From DASSUW01 sp963792385 (GTDB lineage: Bacteria; Actinomycetota; Thermoleophilia; Solirubrobacterales; Solirubrobacteraceae), in contig CAWBVZ010000006.1 of NCBI GenBank assembly GCA_963792385.1, positions 124,001 through 188,000 on the forward strand: a DNA stretch of 64,000 bases. The letters run 5' to 3'. Of this stretch, positions 34,821-43,181 are shown piece after piece. The translations under genes and the position numbers were made by a program. The notes beneath the pieces are model-generated. The model was not told the DNA's origin, made no database searches, and worked only from the letters and a program-made list of their open reading frames with translations. Position 1 is the first letter of the stretch, and each line of letters opens with the position of its first letter.

Positions 34821-35816
34821 ATGGAGCCGATCACACTTGAGCCCGTCGACTCGGTGACGGTCACCACGCTGGTCGACAACGTGACCGACATGCTGCTCGT
34901 CGACCAGGGCCCCGCCAAGCGGCCGCCGCTTGCCATGTCCGCCTATCCCAGCGTTCCCGCGCGCTTTATCGAGGGCGGCGGAACGGGCGACGCGCTGCGA
35001 GCCGAGCACGGGTTCTCGTGTCTCGTGACGATCGCGAAGGCTGGTCGCGCGACCCGCATCCTGTTCGACGCCGGCATCACGCCGGATGGGGTCGCCGAGA
35101 ACATGCGGCGGCTCGACATCTCGCCGCACGACATCGACATCATCGTGCTCAGCCACGGCCACTGGGACCACACGACGGGGATGGACGGACTCGTCGCGGA
35201 ACTGGGGCGCACGAACGTGCCGGTCCTGATCCACCCCGACTTCTGGTCGCGCCGCAGAATCGCGCTCCCGGGCCGCGACCCGATCGACCTGCCGTCCACG
35301 AGCAAGGGCGCCCTCGAGGGCGCGGGCTTCGAGATCGTCGAGCAGCGGCAGCCGTCGTTCCTCCTCGACGGCTCGCTCCTCGTCACCGGCGAGGTCGACC
35401 GGACGACCGAGTTCGAGCAGGGATTCCCCGTCCACCAGGCGTACCACCAAGAGCGGTGGCAGCCGGACCCGCTGATCCTCGACGATCAGGCGCTTGTGGC
35501 CCACGTGCGCGGCCGCGGCCTCGTCGTCCTCACCGGCTGCGGCCACTCCGGCATCGTGAACATCCTCCGCTACGTGCGGAAGCTGACCGGCGAGGACCGG
35601 CTCCACGCCGTCATCGGAGGCTTCCACCTCGGCGGCCCGCTGTTCGAGCAGGTGATCGCGCCGACGTGCGACGCGCTCGCGGCCTTCGCGCCCGACTATC
35701 TGGTCCCGTCGCATTGCACCGGCTGGCGCGCCACGCACGCGATCGCCGCGCGGTTGCCGGGAGCGTTCCTCCAGAACAGCGTCGGGACGCGCTTCGAGTT
35801 CGCCGCGGCGGGCTAG
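34821..35816 (+). CDS. MBL-fold metallohydrolase (dihydropterin-phosphate-synthase-like)
   Basis: A 331-aa metallo-beta-lactamase-fold protein. The metal site LSHGHWDHTTGMDGL is the HxHxDH motif, LTGCGHSGIVNILRY supplies a further histidine and IGGFHLGG the last one. This pattern (TGCGHSG, GGFHL) is typical of the family annotated as 7,8-dihydropterin-6-methyl-4-(ribofuranosyl)aminobenzene 5'-phosphate synthase, a methanopterin-related name that is often applied loosely. GGAGG at 34811-34815 fixes the ATG at 34821. Its stop overlaps the convergent second MBL-like gene by four bases. Confidence 0.82.
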   Translation: MEPITLEPVDSVTVTTLVDNVTDMLLVDQGPAKRPPLAMSAYPSVPARFIEGGGTGDALRAEHGFSCLVTIAKAGRATRILFDAGITPDGVAENMRRLDISPHDIDIIVLSHGHWDHTTGMDGLVAELGRTNVPVLIHPDFWSRRRIALPGRDPIDLPSTSKGALEGAGFEIVEQRQPSFLLDGSLLVTGEVDRTTEFEQGFPVHQAYHQERWQPDPLILDDQALVAHVRGRGLVVLTGCGHSGIVNILRYVRKLTGEDRLHAVIGGFHLGGPLFEQVIAPTCDALAAFAPDYLVPSHCTGWRATHAIAARLPGAFLQNSVGTRFEFAAAG

Positions 35817-36484
35817 CTGGGCCGGTGGTACCAGGGCTTGGCATCCAGCGCGGCCGCGAGCGCGTCGCGGCCGTCGCGCAGGATCGGCTCGCCGTGGGTG
35901 ACGAGGATGCGCTCGAGGTCGAGCTCGCGCAGCGGCGCGGCGGTGGGCGCGAACACCTCGCGGTACCAGCGCGCGCGCTCGGCATCGACGCGCTCGTGGT
36001 GCCAGATCCGTAGCTCGCCCTCGGGCGTCGTGACGATCGCGTCGCCGAGCGCGAGCGCCCGGTGGGACGGCAGGTGGATCGGCGTCTCGTACCGGCGCGG
36101 CTTGCCGATCGTGAACGCACGCGCGCCGCCGGGAAGCTCCGCACCCGGCTCGATCGCGCTGAAGCGCGTGGTCTTGCGCAGGCGCTTCTTGACCGCGGGG
36201 TGGCCGTGGATCGTCGCGCCGTAACGCTCCCGCAGCGGCTCGGCGCTGCGCGTGTGGTACGGGATCGTGATCAGGATCGCGACCGGCCGGCCGGCCATCG
36301 CGTCCAGCTGCGCGAGCACCGCGGCGTCGTCCTCGGGCAGCAGCGGGTCGATCAGCAGCGTCGCTTCACCGGCTTCGAGCGCGAAGCACGCCACCTCGCT
36401 CCCCCACTCGCCGGGGTGCCACTCCTCGTGGCGCGCCGTCCAGCGCCAGAGGCCCTCGGCCAGTTCGGTCGGCTCGGCGCTCAC
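35813..36484 (-). CDS. MBL-fold protein with degenerate metal site
   Basis: A 223-aa protein with the outline of a short metallo-beta-lactamase fold: GLWRWTARHEEWHPGEWGSEVACFAL at the N-terminus, LLIDPLLP after strand three and LVTHGEPILRDGRDALAAAL at the end. Where the HxHxDH motif should be there is ITIPYHTRSAEPL, with only one histidine left, so the usual di-zinc centre is probably absent. It may be a ligand-binding or inactive homologue. It ends inside the stop of the convergent active-type MBL gene, which invites the idea of a functional pair, but their opposite orientation gives no operon link. Confidence 0.7.
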   Translation of the reverse strand: MSAEPTELAEGLWRWTARHEEWHPGEWGSEVACFALEAGEATLLIDPLLPEDDAAVLAQLDAMAGRPVAILITIPYHTRSAEPLRERYGATIHGHPAVKKRLRKTTRFSAIEPGAELPGGARAFTIGKPRRYETPIHLPSHRALALGDAIVTTPEGELRIWHHERVDAERARWYREVFAPTAAPLRELDLERILVTHGEPILRDGRDALAAALDAKPWYHRPS

Positions 36485-36506
36485 CGCCGCGACGGTACCA
36501 GCGCGA

Positions 36507-39441
36507 TCAGCGAAGCTTGATGCGCCGGACCGTCCGCGTCGTCTTGCCGGTGCTGCTCGTAACCGCGAGCGTGACCACGTACTTGCCGGTCTTCAGCCGC
36601 GCCTTCGGGTGCAGGGTGAGCACGACGCGGCCGCCGTGCACCGTCTTGCGGAGCTTGGCGTACGTCTTGCCCTTCCGCGTCAGCGTGAGGCGGGCGACAC
36701 GGCTGGTGGTCGGCACGGTGAACGACACGGTGCATTTCTTGACCTTGAGCGTGCCGAGGTTCGGCTTCGTGAGCTTGCACTTCACCTTCGCGTCGCGCCC
36801 GGGGATGACCGGCGGCGGAGAGCTCTGCAGCGGCGGGGTGACCGTGAGCGAGTACTGGGCAGCCGCCGAGGTCCCGGAGCCGCTCGTGGCGCGGAACGTG
36901 AACTGATCGGGACCGCTATAGCCGGCCGTAGGCGTGTAGGTGACCGCACCGGTCGCCTGGTCGATCGGGCCGAGTGTGCCGTGCGCAGCGCCGGTGACGA
37001 GGGCGATGGTGCGCGGGTCACCGCCGGCGACGCACGACAGCACGAGGTTCGCCGAGCCTCCCGCGGTGAGCGTCGTCGCGGCCGCCTGGCACGTCGGCTG
37101 AACACCAGGCTCGACGTCGAGCGTGATCTTGGCCGTGTTCGAGGCGAGCGTCCCCTGCGAGTGGAACGTGAAGGAATCGGCGCCCGCGTACCCGGCGTCG
37201 GGCGTGTACCGCACGGTTGCCGTCGCGCTCCCCGCGTTGAACTCGCTGAGCGTGCCGTGCTCCGGGTCGCCGACGATCTCCAGCGCCTGGGTGCCACTCG
37301 GCTGGTCGGTGCAGCTCAGCGTGACGACGAGCGAACCGTTGTGCGCGACCGGCAACGCAGCCTGGTCGTCGCACGCGAGCGGGGTGACCGTGATCGTGTA
37401 TGTCGCGTCCACGGACGTGCCCGAGCCGCTGGTCGCGTGGAAGGTGAACTCGTCGGGACCGTCGTAGCCGACGTCCGGCGTATAGCGGACCACGTGGGTC
37501 ACCGGGTCGATGGTGCCGAGCTCCCCGTGCTCGGGCAGGTCGACCTTGTCAATCGTGAACGGGTCGCCGGCGGCCGAGCACGACAGCGCGAGGTCGGCGG
37601 AGCTTCCCCCGCCGACGTCCTTCGCGCCGTCGCCACAGGTCGGTCGATCGCCGGGCGCGACTGTGAGCGAGACGGTGGCGGTGTTCGACGTCTGCAGCGT
37701 CCCGGCCGAGCGGAAGGTGAAGGAGTCCGCGCCCGCGTGGCCGAGGGCCGGCGTGTAACGGACAGTCGCGGTCGTCGAGTTCACCGGCGTGAACTGGGTG
37801 AGCGTCCCGTGCGCCGGTTGCGCGACGATCGCCAGCGTCTGCGTCAGAGCGGACGGGTTGCTGCAGTGCAGCGTGATGTCGGCCGCCGCGTTGTGGGCCA
37901 CCGCGACGGACTGGGCGTCACAGGTCGGCGGCGGAGTCACGTCGAGCGTGAACGTCGCCGCCGCGGACGTGCCTGAACTGCTGGTCGCGTGGAAGGTGAA
38001 CTCGTCAGGGCCGCTGAAGCCGGCGTCCGGCGTATACGTGACCGCACCGGTCGCCTGGTTGATGGTGCCGAGATCTCCATGCGCCGGCTGGTCGACGATG
38101 GCGCGGGTCAGCGGGTCCCCGGCGGCCGAGCACGAGAGCGTCAGGCTCCCGGAGCCACCCGCGGGAACGCTCTTCGAACCGTCGTCGCAGGTGGGCGGAT
38201 CGCCCGCCGCGACGTTCAGCGTGACGGTCGCCGTGTTCGACACTGTGCGTGCCAGCCGACCGGAAGGTGAACGAGTCCGTGCCTGCGTAGCCGGCGTCGG
38301 GCGTGTAGACAACGGTGGCAGCCGCGTTGCTCGTCGGACTGACCGTGCCGAGCGTTCCATGCGCCGGTTGATCGACGATCGCGAGCGTCTGGGTCCTTGC
38401 GGCGGGGTTGGTGCAGCTCAGCGTGACGAGAAGCGTCCCGTTGTGGAGCACCGATTCGGTCTGGTCCGCGCACACCGGCGGCGGAGGCGTGAACACCTGC
38501 ACGCGGCTGTTGTTGTAGTCCCCCACGTACAGGTTGCCCGTCGCCGGAGCCACAGCCATGAACGCGGGATCGTCGAACTGCCCGTCGCCCGTACCGGAGC
38601 CGCCGAACTCGCTCACGACGGCGCCGTCGGCGTCGAACTCCTGCACGCGGTTGTGGGTGGCGTCCGCGACATACACGTGATGCGTGGTCGGATCGACAGC
38701 CACGCCGTCCGGGAGTTCCAGCCCGCCGCTGTCGAAGCGGCTCACATAGGCGCCCGCAGCATCGAACTTCTGGACCCGGTTGTTGTTGGCGTCGGTGACG
38801 TAGACGTCGCCGTCCGCCGGGTCGACCGCGATCGCAAACGGGAGGTTGAACTTCCCCGGATCCGACCCCAAGCCGCCGAACTGGCTCAGATAGACGCCCG
38901 CGGAGCTGAACCTCTGCACGCGGTGGTTGCCGCCGTCGACAACGTAGATGTCACCGCTCGCCGGGTCGACCGCCACGCCTTCCGGGCGCACGAACTGGCC
39001 GTCACCCGAGCCGCTGAACCCGAACTGCCCCACGTAGTCGCCCGAGGCGGTGAATTCCTGCACACGATCGTTGTGGTATTCGGCGACGAAGACGTGGTCG
39101 GTCTGCGCGGACACCGCGACCCCTTGCGGGAAGCTGAGCTCGCCGTTGCCAACTCCAGCGCGCCCGAACTGGCCCAAGTAGTCACCCGACGCGCTGAATC
39201 GCTCGACGCGGTTGTTGAACTGGTCGGCGACGTAGACGTCGCCGCTCACCGCGTTGATCGCGACACCCTCGGTGTGGTTGAACTGGCCGTCGCCGGTTCC
39301 CGGGCCGCCGAACTGGAACGCGAACGACGGGGGGTCCGCCGCAACCGCCGCCGAGCTACATGCGGCAAGCCACGCACACGCGAGCACTGCAGTGATCAAG
39401 GCTCGCGACGACGCACGCCGGCGTCCGTTGCTACCGAGCAT
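36507..39441 (-). pseudogene. Secreted NHL-repeat / Ig-like-repeat surface protein, frameshifted
   Basis: A very large secreted protein (about 978 codons when joined). It starts with a signal peptide (ALITAVLACAWLAACSSAAVAA), then six NHL/beta-propeller repeats of the type GVAVDPASGDIYVVD..N.RVQ.F (residues ~40-320), then six Ig/cadherin-like repeats and a basic C-terminal domain (KVKCKLTKPNLGTLKVKKC, RKGKTYAKL). Such proteins bind polysaccharide or other cell-surface ligands. The frame changes at about 38241-38248, inside the first Ig-like repeat; comparison with a sister repeat suggests a +1 or -2 change. SD GAGGAG precedes the ATG at 39441. There is no other stop, so decay is not evident. 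Confidence 0.78.
36830..38472 (-). repeat. Six tandem Ig-like repeats in an alternating A-B pattern
   Basis: Coding repeats of about 85-95 codons. Type A repeats share ADSFTFRSAGT...SNTATV, type B repeats share GPDEFTFHATSGSGTSA. Order along the protein is A-B-A-B-A-B, so the duplication unit was a two-domain pair. Confidence 0.7.
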
Positions 39442-39504
39442 CCGAGCTCCTCTGCCTTGAGTCTTCGTCTTGCACGAGCACCCACGTTAGGTGGGGTATC
39501 CGTG

Positions 39505-39532
39505 CACTACCTGGACCGACGGTCAGGCAGTG
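39505..39532. terminator. Hairpin downstream of sufU (possible terminator)
   Basis: CACTACCTG...CAGGCAGTG can form a stem of about eight base pairs with one mismatch, 14 bases after the sufU stop. No T-run follows, so it would be a Rho-type or non-canonical terminator. It also lies in the upstream region of the NHL-repeat gene. Confidence 0.35.
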
Positions 39533-39545
39533 GACGACCGTACGA

Positions 39546-39971
39546 CTAGGCCGCTTCGCCGCTCTCAGCTTCGCTCGGCGGCGTCTCGGGCTCCCACGCG
39601 ACCGCGTGGCCGAGCGACGCGCTCTTGAGCACCTTGAGCGACAGCAGCGCGCACTTCATGCGCGTGGCGGAGATGTCGATTCCCAGCAGATCCAGCACAA
39701 ATGCGCGGTCGAGTTTGAGCAGATCGTCGACCGGCATACCGATGATCTCGTCCGACGTCATCGACGCCGAGGCCTGCGAGATCGCGCAGCCGTGGCCGGA
39801 GAAGCGGACATCCTCGACCTTGCCGTCGCCGTCGACCTTGAGCTGGACCTTCAGCTCGTCGCCGCACAGCGGGTTCAGGTCCTCCGCTTCGAAATCCGCA
39901 TCGGGCAACTCTCCCCAGTGGTGGGGGCTCTTGTAGTGCTGGAGGATGTTCTCGCGGTAGAGGTCGTCCAT
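39546..39971 (-). CDS. sufU: Fe-S cluster assembly sulfur acceptor/scaffold SufU
   Basis: A 141-aa SufU/IscU-family protein. The three conserved cysteines are visible in LNPLCGDELKV, SGHGCAISQASASM and ATRMKCALLSLKVL, together with the zinc-ligand aspartate in CGDE. In Gram-positive-type SUF systems SufU is a zinc-dependent sulfurtransferase that takes persulfide sulfur from SufS. The region between the second and third cysteine contains the insertion (GIDISATRMK) usual in SufU compared with IscU. It is the last gene of the Rrf2-sufC-sufS-sufU operon and shares one base with the sufS stop. Confidence 0.92.
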   Translation of the reverse strand: MDDLYRENILQHYKSPHHWGELPDADFEAEDLNPLCGDELKVQLKVDGDGKVEDVRFSGHGCAISQASASMTSDEIIGMPVDDLLKLDRAFVLDLLGIDISATRMKCALLSLKVLKSASLGHAVAWEPETPPSEAESGEAA

Positions 39972-41173
39972 CAGGCGAGGGAGAACACGTCGCGGACGGT
40001 GCCGAGGGCGTCGATCAGGCGATCGACCTCCTCGTGCGTGGAGTGCACGGCGAACGATGCGCGGCTCGTGGCCGACACGCCGAGGCGGCGCATCAGCGGC
40101 TGGGCGCAATGGTGGCCGGCGCGCACGCAGACGCCTTCGCGGCCGATGATCTCGGCCACGTCGTGCGGATGGACTCCCTCGATCGCGAACGCCGCGACGC
40201 TGCCGCGATGGTCGACGTCCGACGGCCCGTAGAGCGTGAGCCCGGGCACCTCGCGCAGCCGCTCGACGGCGTAGCCGACGACGTCGCGCGAGTGCTCCCA
40301 GACCGCGTCCATGCCGATGCCCGAAAGGAAGTCGACGGCGGCACCGAGCCCGATCGCCTCGGCGATCGGCATCGTGCCGGCCTCGTACTTGTCGGGCGGG
40401 TCGGCGGACGTAAAGCCGTCCTCGGTCACGCGCGCGATCATGTGCCCGCCGCCGAGGAACGGCGGCATCTCCTCGAGCAGCGCACGGCGGCCATGCAGGA
40501 CGCCGATGCCCGTGGGGCCGTAGGCCTTGTGGCCGGTCCAGGCGTAGAAGTCGGCGTCGAGCGCGCCGACGTCGACCGGCATGTGCGGCACGGCCTGCAT
40601 GCCGTCGACGACCACGATCGCGCCGGCGTCGTGCGCGCGGCGGGTGATCTCGGCGATCGGGTTGACCGTGCCGAGCACGTTCGAGACGTGGGCGACCGCG
40701 ACCAGCTTCGGCCCGCGTGCGAGCGCGGCGTCGAGCGCGTCGAGGTCGAGCAGGCCGTCGTCGCCGACCGGGATCCAGGCGAGCTGGCAGCCGAGCATCT
40801 GCCACGGCACGATGTTCGAGTGGTGCTCCATCTGCGTGAGCACGACGAGGTCGTCCGGGCCGACGTTCGCGCGGCCCCACGAATAGGCGACGAGGTTGAT
40901 CGACTCGGTCCCGTTGCGGGTGAATACGGTCTCGCCGGCGGTCGAGCCGGCGAACGCGGCGACCTTCTCGCGCGCGCCCTCGTACGCCTCCGTCGCCTCG
41001 ACGGCGAGCGGGTAGACGCCGCGGTGGATGCTCCCGCGGTACTCGTTGTAGTACCGGTCCATCGCCTCGATCACGGGTCGCGGCGTCTGCGACGTCGCGG
41101 CCGAGTCGAGGTAGACCAGGCCCTCCCGGGCGAGGACGGGGAAGTCGCTCACGGGTGGGACGGCGAGGCTCAT
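39971..41173 (-). CDS. sufS: Cysteine desulfurase SufS
   Basis: A 400-aa class II (SufS/CsdA-type) PLP enzyme that takes sulfur from cysteine and hands it to SufU. Key features are YLDSAATSQTPRPVIEAM at the N-terminus, TQMEHHSNIVPWQ, the PLP lysine in YAWTGHKAYGPTGIGVLHG and the catalytic cysteine in CVRAGHHCAQPLMRRLGV. RGSIHRGVYPLAVEAT is also typical. ATG at 41173 overlaps the sufC stop by four bases (ATGA). Working cytoplasmic partner genes are adjacent, but SufB and SufD are not. Confidence 0.94.
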   Translation of the reverse strand: MSLAVPPVSDFPVLAREGLVYLDSAATSQTPRPVIEAMDRYYNEYRGSIHRGVYPLAVEATEAYEGAREKVAAFAGSTAGETVFTRNGTESINLVAYSWGRANVGPDDLVVLTQMEHHSNIVPWQMLGCQLAWIPVGDDGLLDLDALDAALARGPKLVAVAHVSNVLGTVNPIAEITRRAHDAGAIVVVDGMQAVPHMPVDVGALDADFYAWTGHKAYGPTGIGVLHGRRALLEEMPPFLGGGHMIARVTEDGFTSADPPDKYEAGTMPIAEAIGLGAAVDFLSGIGMDAVWEHSRDVVGYAVERLREVPGLTLYGPSDVDHRGSVAAFAIEGVHPHDVAEIIGREGVCVRAGHHCAQPLMRRLGVSATSRASFAVHSTHEEVDRLIDALGTVRDVFSLA

Positions 41174-41937
41174 GCCGCTGCCCCGACCTCCTCGGCGATC
41201 CATCCGTAGCCGCGCTTCTCGAGCTGCTCGACCAGCTCCGGGCCGCCCTCCTTGACGATGCGTCCCTCGAACATGATGTGCACGAACTGCGGCTTCACCA
41301 TGTGCAGGATCCGCTGGTAGTGGGTGATGATCAGCACGCCCATGTCGGAGCCGTCGGCGACGCTGTTGACGCCGGCGGCGACGGTGTTGAGCGCGTCGAT
41401 GTCGAGCCCGGAGTCGGTCTCGTCGAGCACCGCCAGCTTCGGGTTCAGCAGCGCGAGCTGGAGGATCTCCATGCGCTTCTTCTCACCGCCGGAGAAACCG
41501 TCGTTCAGGTACCGGCTGGAGAAGTCGCGCGGGACCTTCGTCAGCTCCATCGCGACCTCGACGGTCTTGCGGAACTCCTTCAGCGAGACCGCCTCCTCGC
41601 CGCGCGACTCGCGGTGGGCGTTCATGACCGTGCGCAGGTACTTGGCGACGGTCACGCCCGGGATCGCGACCGGGTACTGGAACGCCATGAACAGGCCGGC
41701 GTGGGCGCGGACGTCCGGATCGGCTTCCGTGATGTCCTCGCCGTCGAACAGGATCTGACCTTCGGTGACCTCGAGATTCGGGTGGCCCATGATGGCGTTG
41801 GCCAGCGTCGACTTGCCAGAGCCGTTCGGCCCCATCAGGGCGTGGAACTCGCCGGAGCGGACATGGAGGTCCACCCCCTTGAGGATCTGCTTGTCTCCGG
41901 CGAAGACGTGCAGGTTCTTGATCTCGAGGTCAGCCAT
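41170..41937 (-). CDS. sufC: Fe-S cluster assembly ATPase SufC
   Basis: A 255-aa ABC-type ATPase of the SUF machine, which drives conformational change of the SufBCD scaffold complex. The N-terminus ADLEIKNLHVFAGDKQILKGVDL, Walker A GPNGSGKSTLANAIMGHP, signature GFSGGEKKRMEILQ and Walker B AVLDETDSGLDIDALN are all characteristic; the DETDSGLD variation of Walker B is diagnostic of SufC. It overlaps the upstream Rrf2 gene by eight bases and sufS by four. Remarkably, sufB and sufD, normally adjacent, are missing from this operon. Confidence 0.94.
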   Translation of the reverse strand: MADLEIKNLHVFAGDKQILKGVDLHVRSGEFHALMGPNGSGKSTLANAIMGHPNLEVTEGQILFDGEDITEADPDVRAHAGLFMAFQYPVAIPGVTVAKYLRTVMNAHRESRGEEAVSLKEFRKTVEVAMELTKVPRDFSSRYLNDGFSGGEKKRMEILQLALLNPKLAVLDETDSGLDIDALNTVAAGVNSVADGSDMGVLIITHYQRILHMVKPQFVHIMFEGRIVKEGGPELVEQLEKRGYGWIAEEVGAAA

Positions 41938-42388
41938 GGATCTCCAAAGTCTTTTCAGTGGGCGAGGCGAATTCGACGAGCTCGGCGAGCGTGGTGCGCT
42001 GGAGCGACTTGATCACGCCCATCTGCACGCGCGTCCACAGCAGCTTGGTGGAGCAGTGCTCGCCGTCAGCGACGTGGGAGCAAAGCACGCGTGACTCGCG
42101 GTCGTCGATGAAGCAGTCCATCGGCGCGATCGCGCCCTCGAGCGCGAGCACGGCCGCGTCCATCGTGATCTCCTCGGCCGGGCGGGCGAGCACGTAGCCG
42201 CCGTGGGCACCGCGCGTGGCCTCGACGAGGCCGGCCTTCTTGAGCAGCGCGGCGATCCGCTCGAGGTAGGCGAGCGGGAGGTTCTCCGCGTCCGCCACCG
42301 CTTTCAGCGACACCGGCTGGGCGCCACCCTGCTTTCCGAGCTGGATCAACAGCCGGACGCCGTACTCCGCCTTCGTCGTGAAGATCAC
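41930..42388 (-). CDS. Rrf2-family regulator (IscR/SufR-like)
   Basis: A 152-aa Rrf2 regulator. The winged helix is at the N-terminus (FTTKAEYGVRLLIQLG, LPLAYLERIAALLKKAGLVEATRGAHGGYVLARP), and three cysteines follow in MDCFID, RVLCSHV and GEHCSTK, the arrangement that holds an Fe-S cluster in IscR-type sensors. It most likely senses Fe-S status and controls the suf operon it heads. The start is GTG at 42388, supported by a TAGGCT box exactly seven bases upstream (leaderless). It is divergent from the SDR/IclR catabolic cluster. Confidence 0.9.
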   Translation of the reverse strand: MIFTTKAEYGVRLLIQLGKQGGAQPVSLKAVADAENLPLAYLERIAALLKKAGLVEATRGAHGGYVLARPAEEITMDAAVLALEGAIAPMDCFIDDRESRVLCSHVADGEHCSTKLLWTRVQMGVIKSLQRTTLAELVEFASPTEKTLEIHG

Positions 42389-42395
42389 GGCCTAA

Positions 42396-42401
42396 AGCCT
42401 A
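42396..42401 (-). promoter_or_regulatory. -10 box of the leaderless suf-operon promoter
   Basis: Minus strand TAGGCT, seven bases (TTAGGCC), then the GTG start of the Rrf2 gene at 42388. Confidence 0.6.
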
Positions 42402-42424
42402 CCAACGAGGTCGGAGTTACCGTC

Positions 42425-42439
42425 TGGAACAATGTTCCA
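42425..42439. promoter_or_regulatory. Palindromic operator, probable IclR-family site
   Basis: TGGAACAATGTTCCA is a perfect 15-base palindrome around a central A. GGAAC/GTTCC half-sites are typical of IclR-family operators, and an IclR-family gene is the second gene downstream. It lies just before the SDR start, so binding would block that operon. Confidence 0.6.
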
Positions 42440-42443
42440 CGTG

Positions 42444-43181
42444 ATGAAACGTGAGTTCGAGGACCGTATCGCGATCGTGACGGGCGGCGGGTCGGGCATC
42501 GGCCGCGCCGTGGCCCTTCGCCTAGCGGCCGCAGGCGCGCGTGTGACGATCGCCAACCGGTCGGAGGATGCGGGCCGCGCCGTGGCCGCCGAGGCCGGCG
42601 GCGAGACGCGGTTCGTGGCCACCGACGTCGCCGACGAGCGCTCGGTGCGCGCCCTGTTCGACGCAGTCGGCCCAGACGTGCACGTGCTGGTGAACTCCGC
42701 CGGCGTCCTGGCGAGCACGGACCGGGTACCTGACATCCCGCTGGAGGACTGGGAGCAGGCGTTTGCGGTCAATGCCCGCGGCACGTTCCTGACGTGCAAG
42801 CACGCGCTCGCGCGCATGGATCGCGGTGCCGCGATCGTCAACGTGGCATCCGTCGCGGGCATGGTCGGCGTGCCCAACCGCGCCGCCTACTGTGCGTCCA
42901 AGGGCGCGGTGATCGCGCTGACGCGCGCGCTCGCGGTCGACCACGTGGGCGACGGCATCCGCGTGAACTGCGTCTGCCCGGGCACCGTCGACTCGCCGTG
43001 GATCGACCGCGTCGTGGCCGAGCACGGGGAGTCGCGCGACGCGCTCACGGCGCGCCAGCCGCTCGGGCGGCTCGGCACGCCGGACGAGATCGCCGAGGCC
43101 GTCGTATACCTCGCCTCCGACCGCGCGTCCTTCGCCACCGGCAGCCAGCTGGTTGTCGACGGCGGCATGACGGCGGTGTGA
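42444..43181 (+). CDS. SDR-family oxidoreductase (classical, FabG-like)
   Basis: A 245-aa short-chain dehydrogenase with all standard motifs: TGGGSGIGRAVALRLA for NAD(P), NSAGVLAST, VNVASVAGMVG with the catalytic serine, YCASKGAVIALTRALA (Tyr-x3-Lys) and the C-terminal ASFATGSQLVVDGGM. The absence of a basic residue after strand two (TIANRSEDAG has Arg) leaves coenzyme choice open. The ATG at 42444 is preferred over 42432 because the latter lies within the palindromic operator and would lengthen the N-terminus. The stop overlaps the IclR GTG. It probably oxidises an alcohol or sugar acid for the local catabolic route. Confidence 0.88.
   Translation: MKREFEDRIAIVTGGGSGIGRAVALRLAAAGARVTIANRSEDAGRAVAAEAGGETRFVATDVADERSVRALFDAVGPDVHVLVNSAGVLASTDRVPDIPLEDWEQAFAVNARGTFLTCKHALARMDRGAAIVNVASVAGMVGVPNRAAYCASKGAVIALTRALAVDHVGDGIRVNCVCPGTVDSPWIDRVVAEHGESRDALTARQPLGRLGTPDEIAEAVVYLASDRASFATGSQLVVDGGMTAV

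Noticed and set aside
39546..40880. A long minus-strand frame joining sufU to an arginine-rich upstream part
   Set aside because: The upstream part is an out-of-frame reading of sufS; SufU starts at its own ATG at 39971 with the conserved N-terminus DDLYRENILQHYK.
42432..42443. Alternative SDR start at ATG 42432
   Set aside because: It lies inside the operator palindrome and adds four residues not expected before the SDR core; 42444 fits the usual N-terminus.
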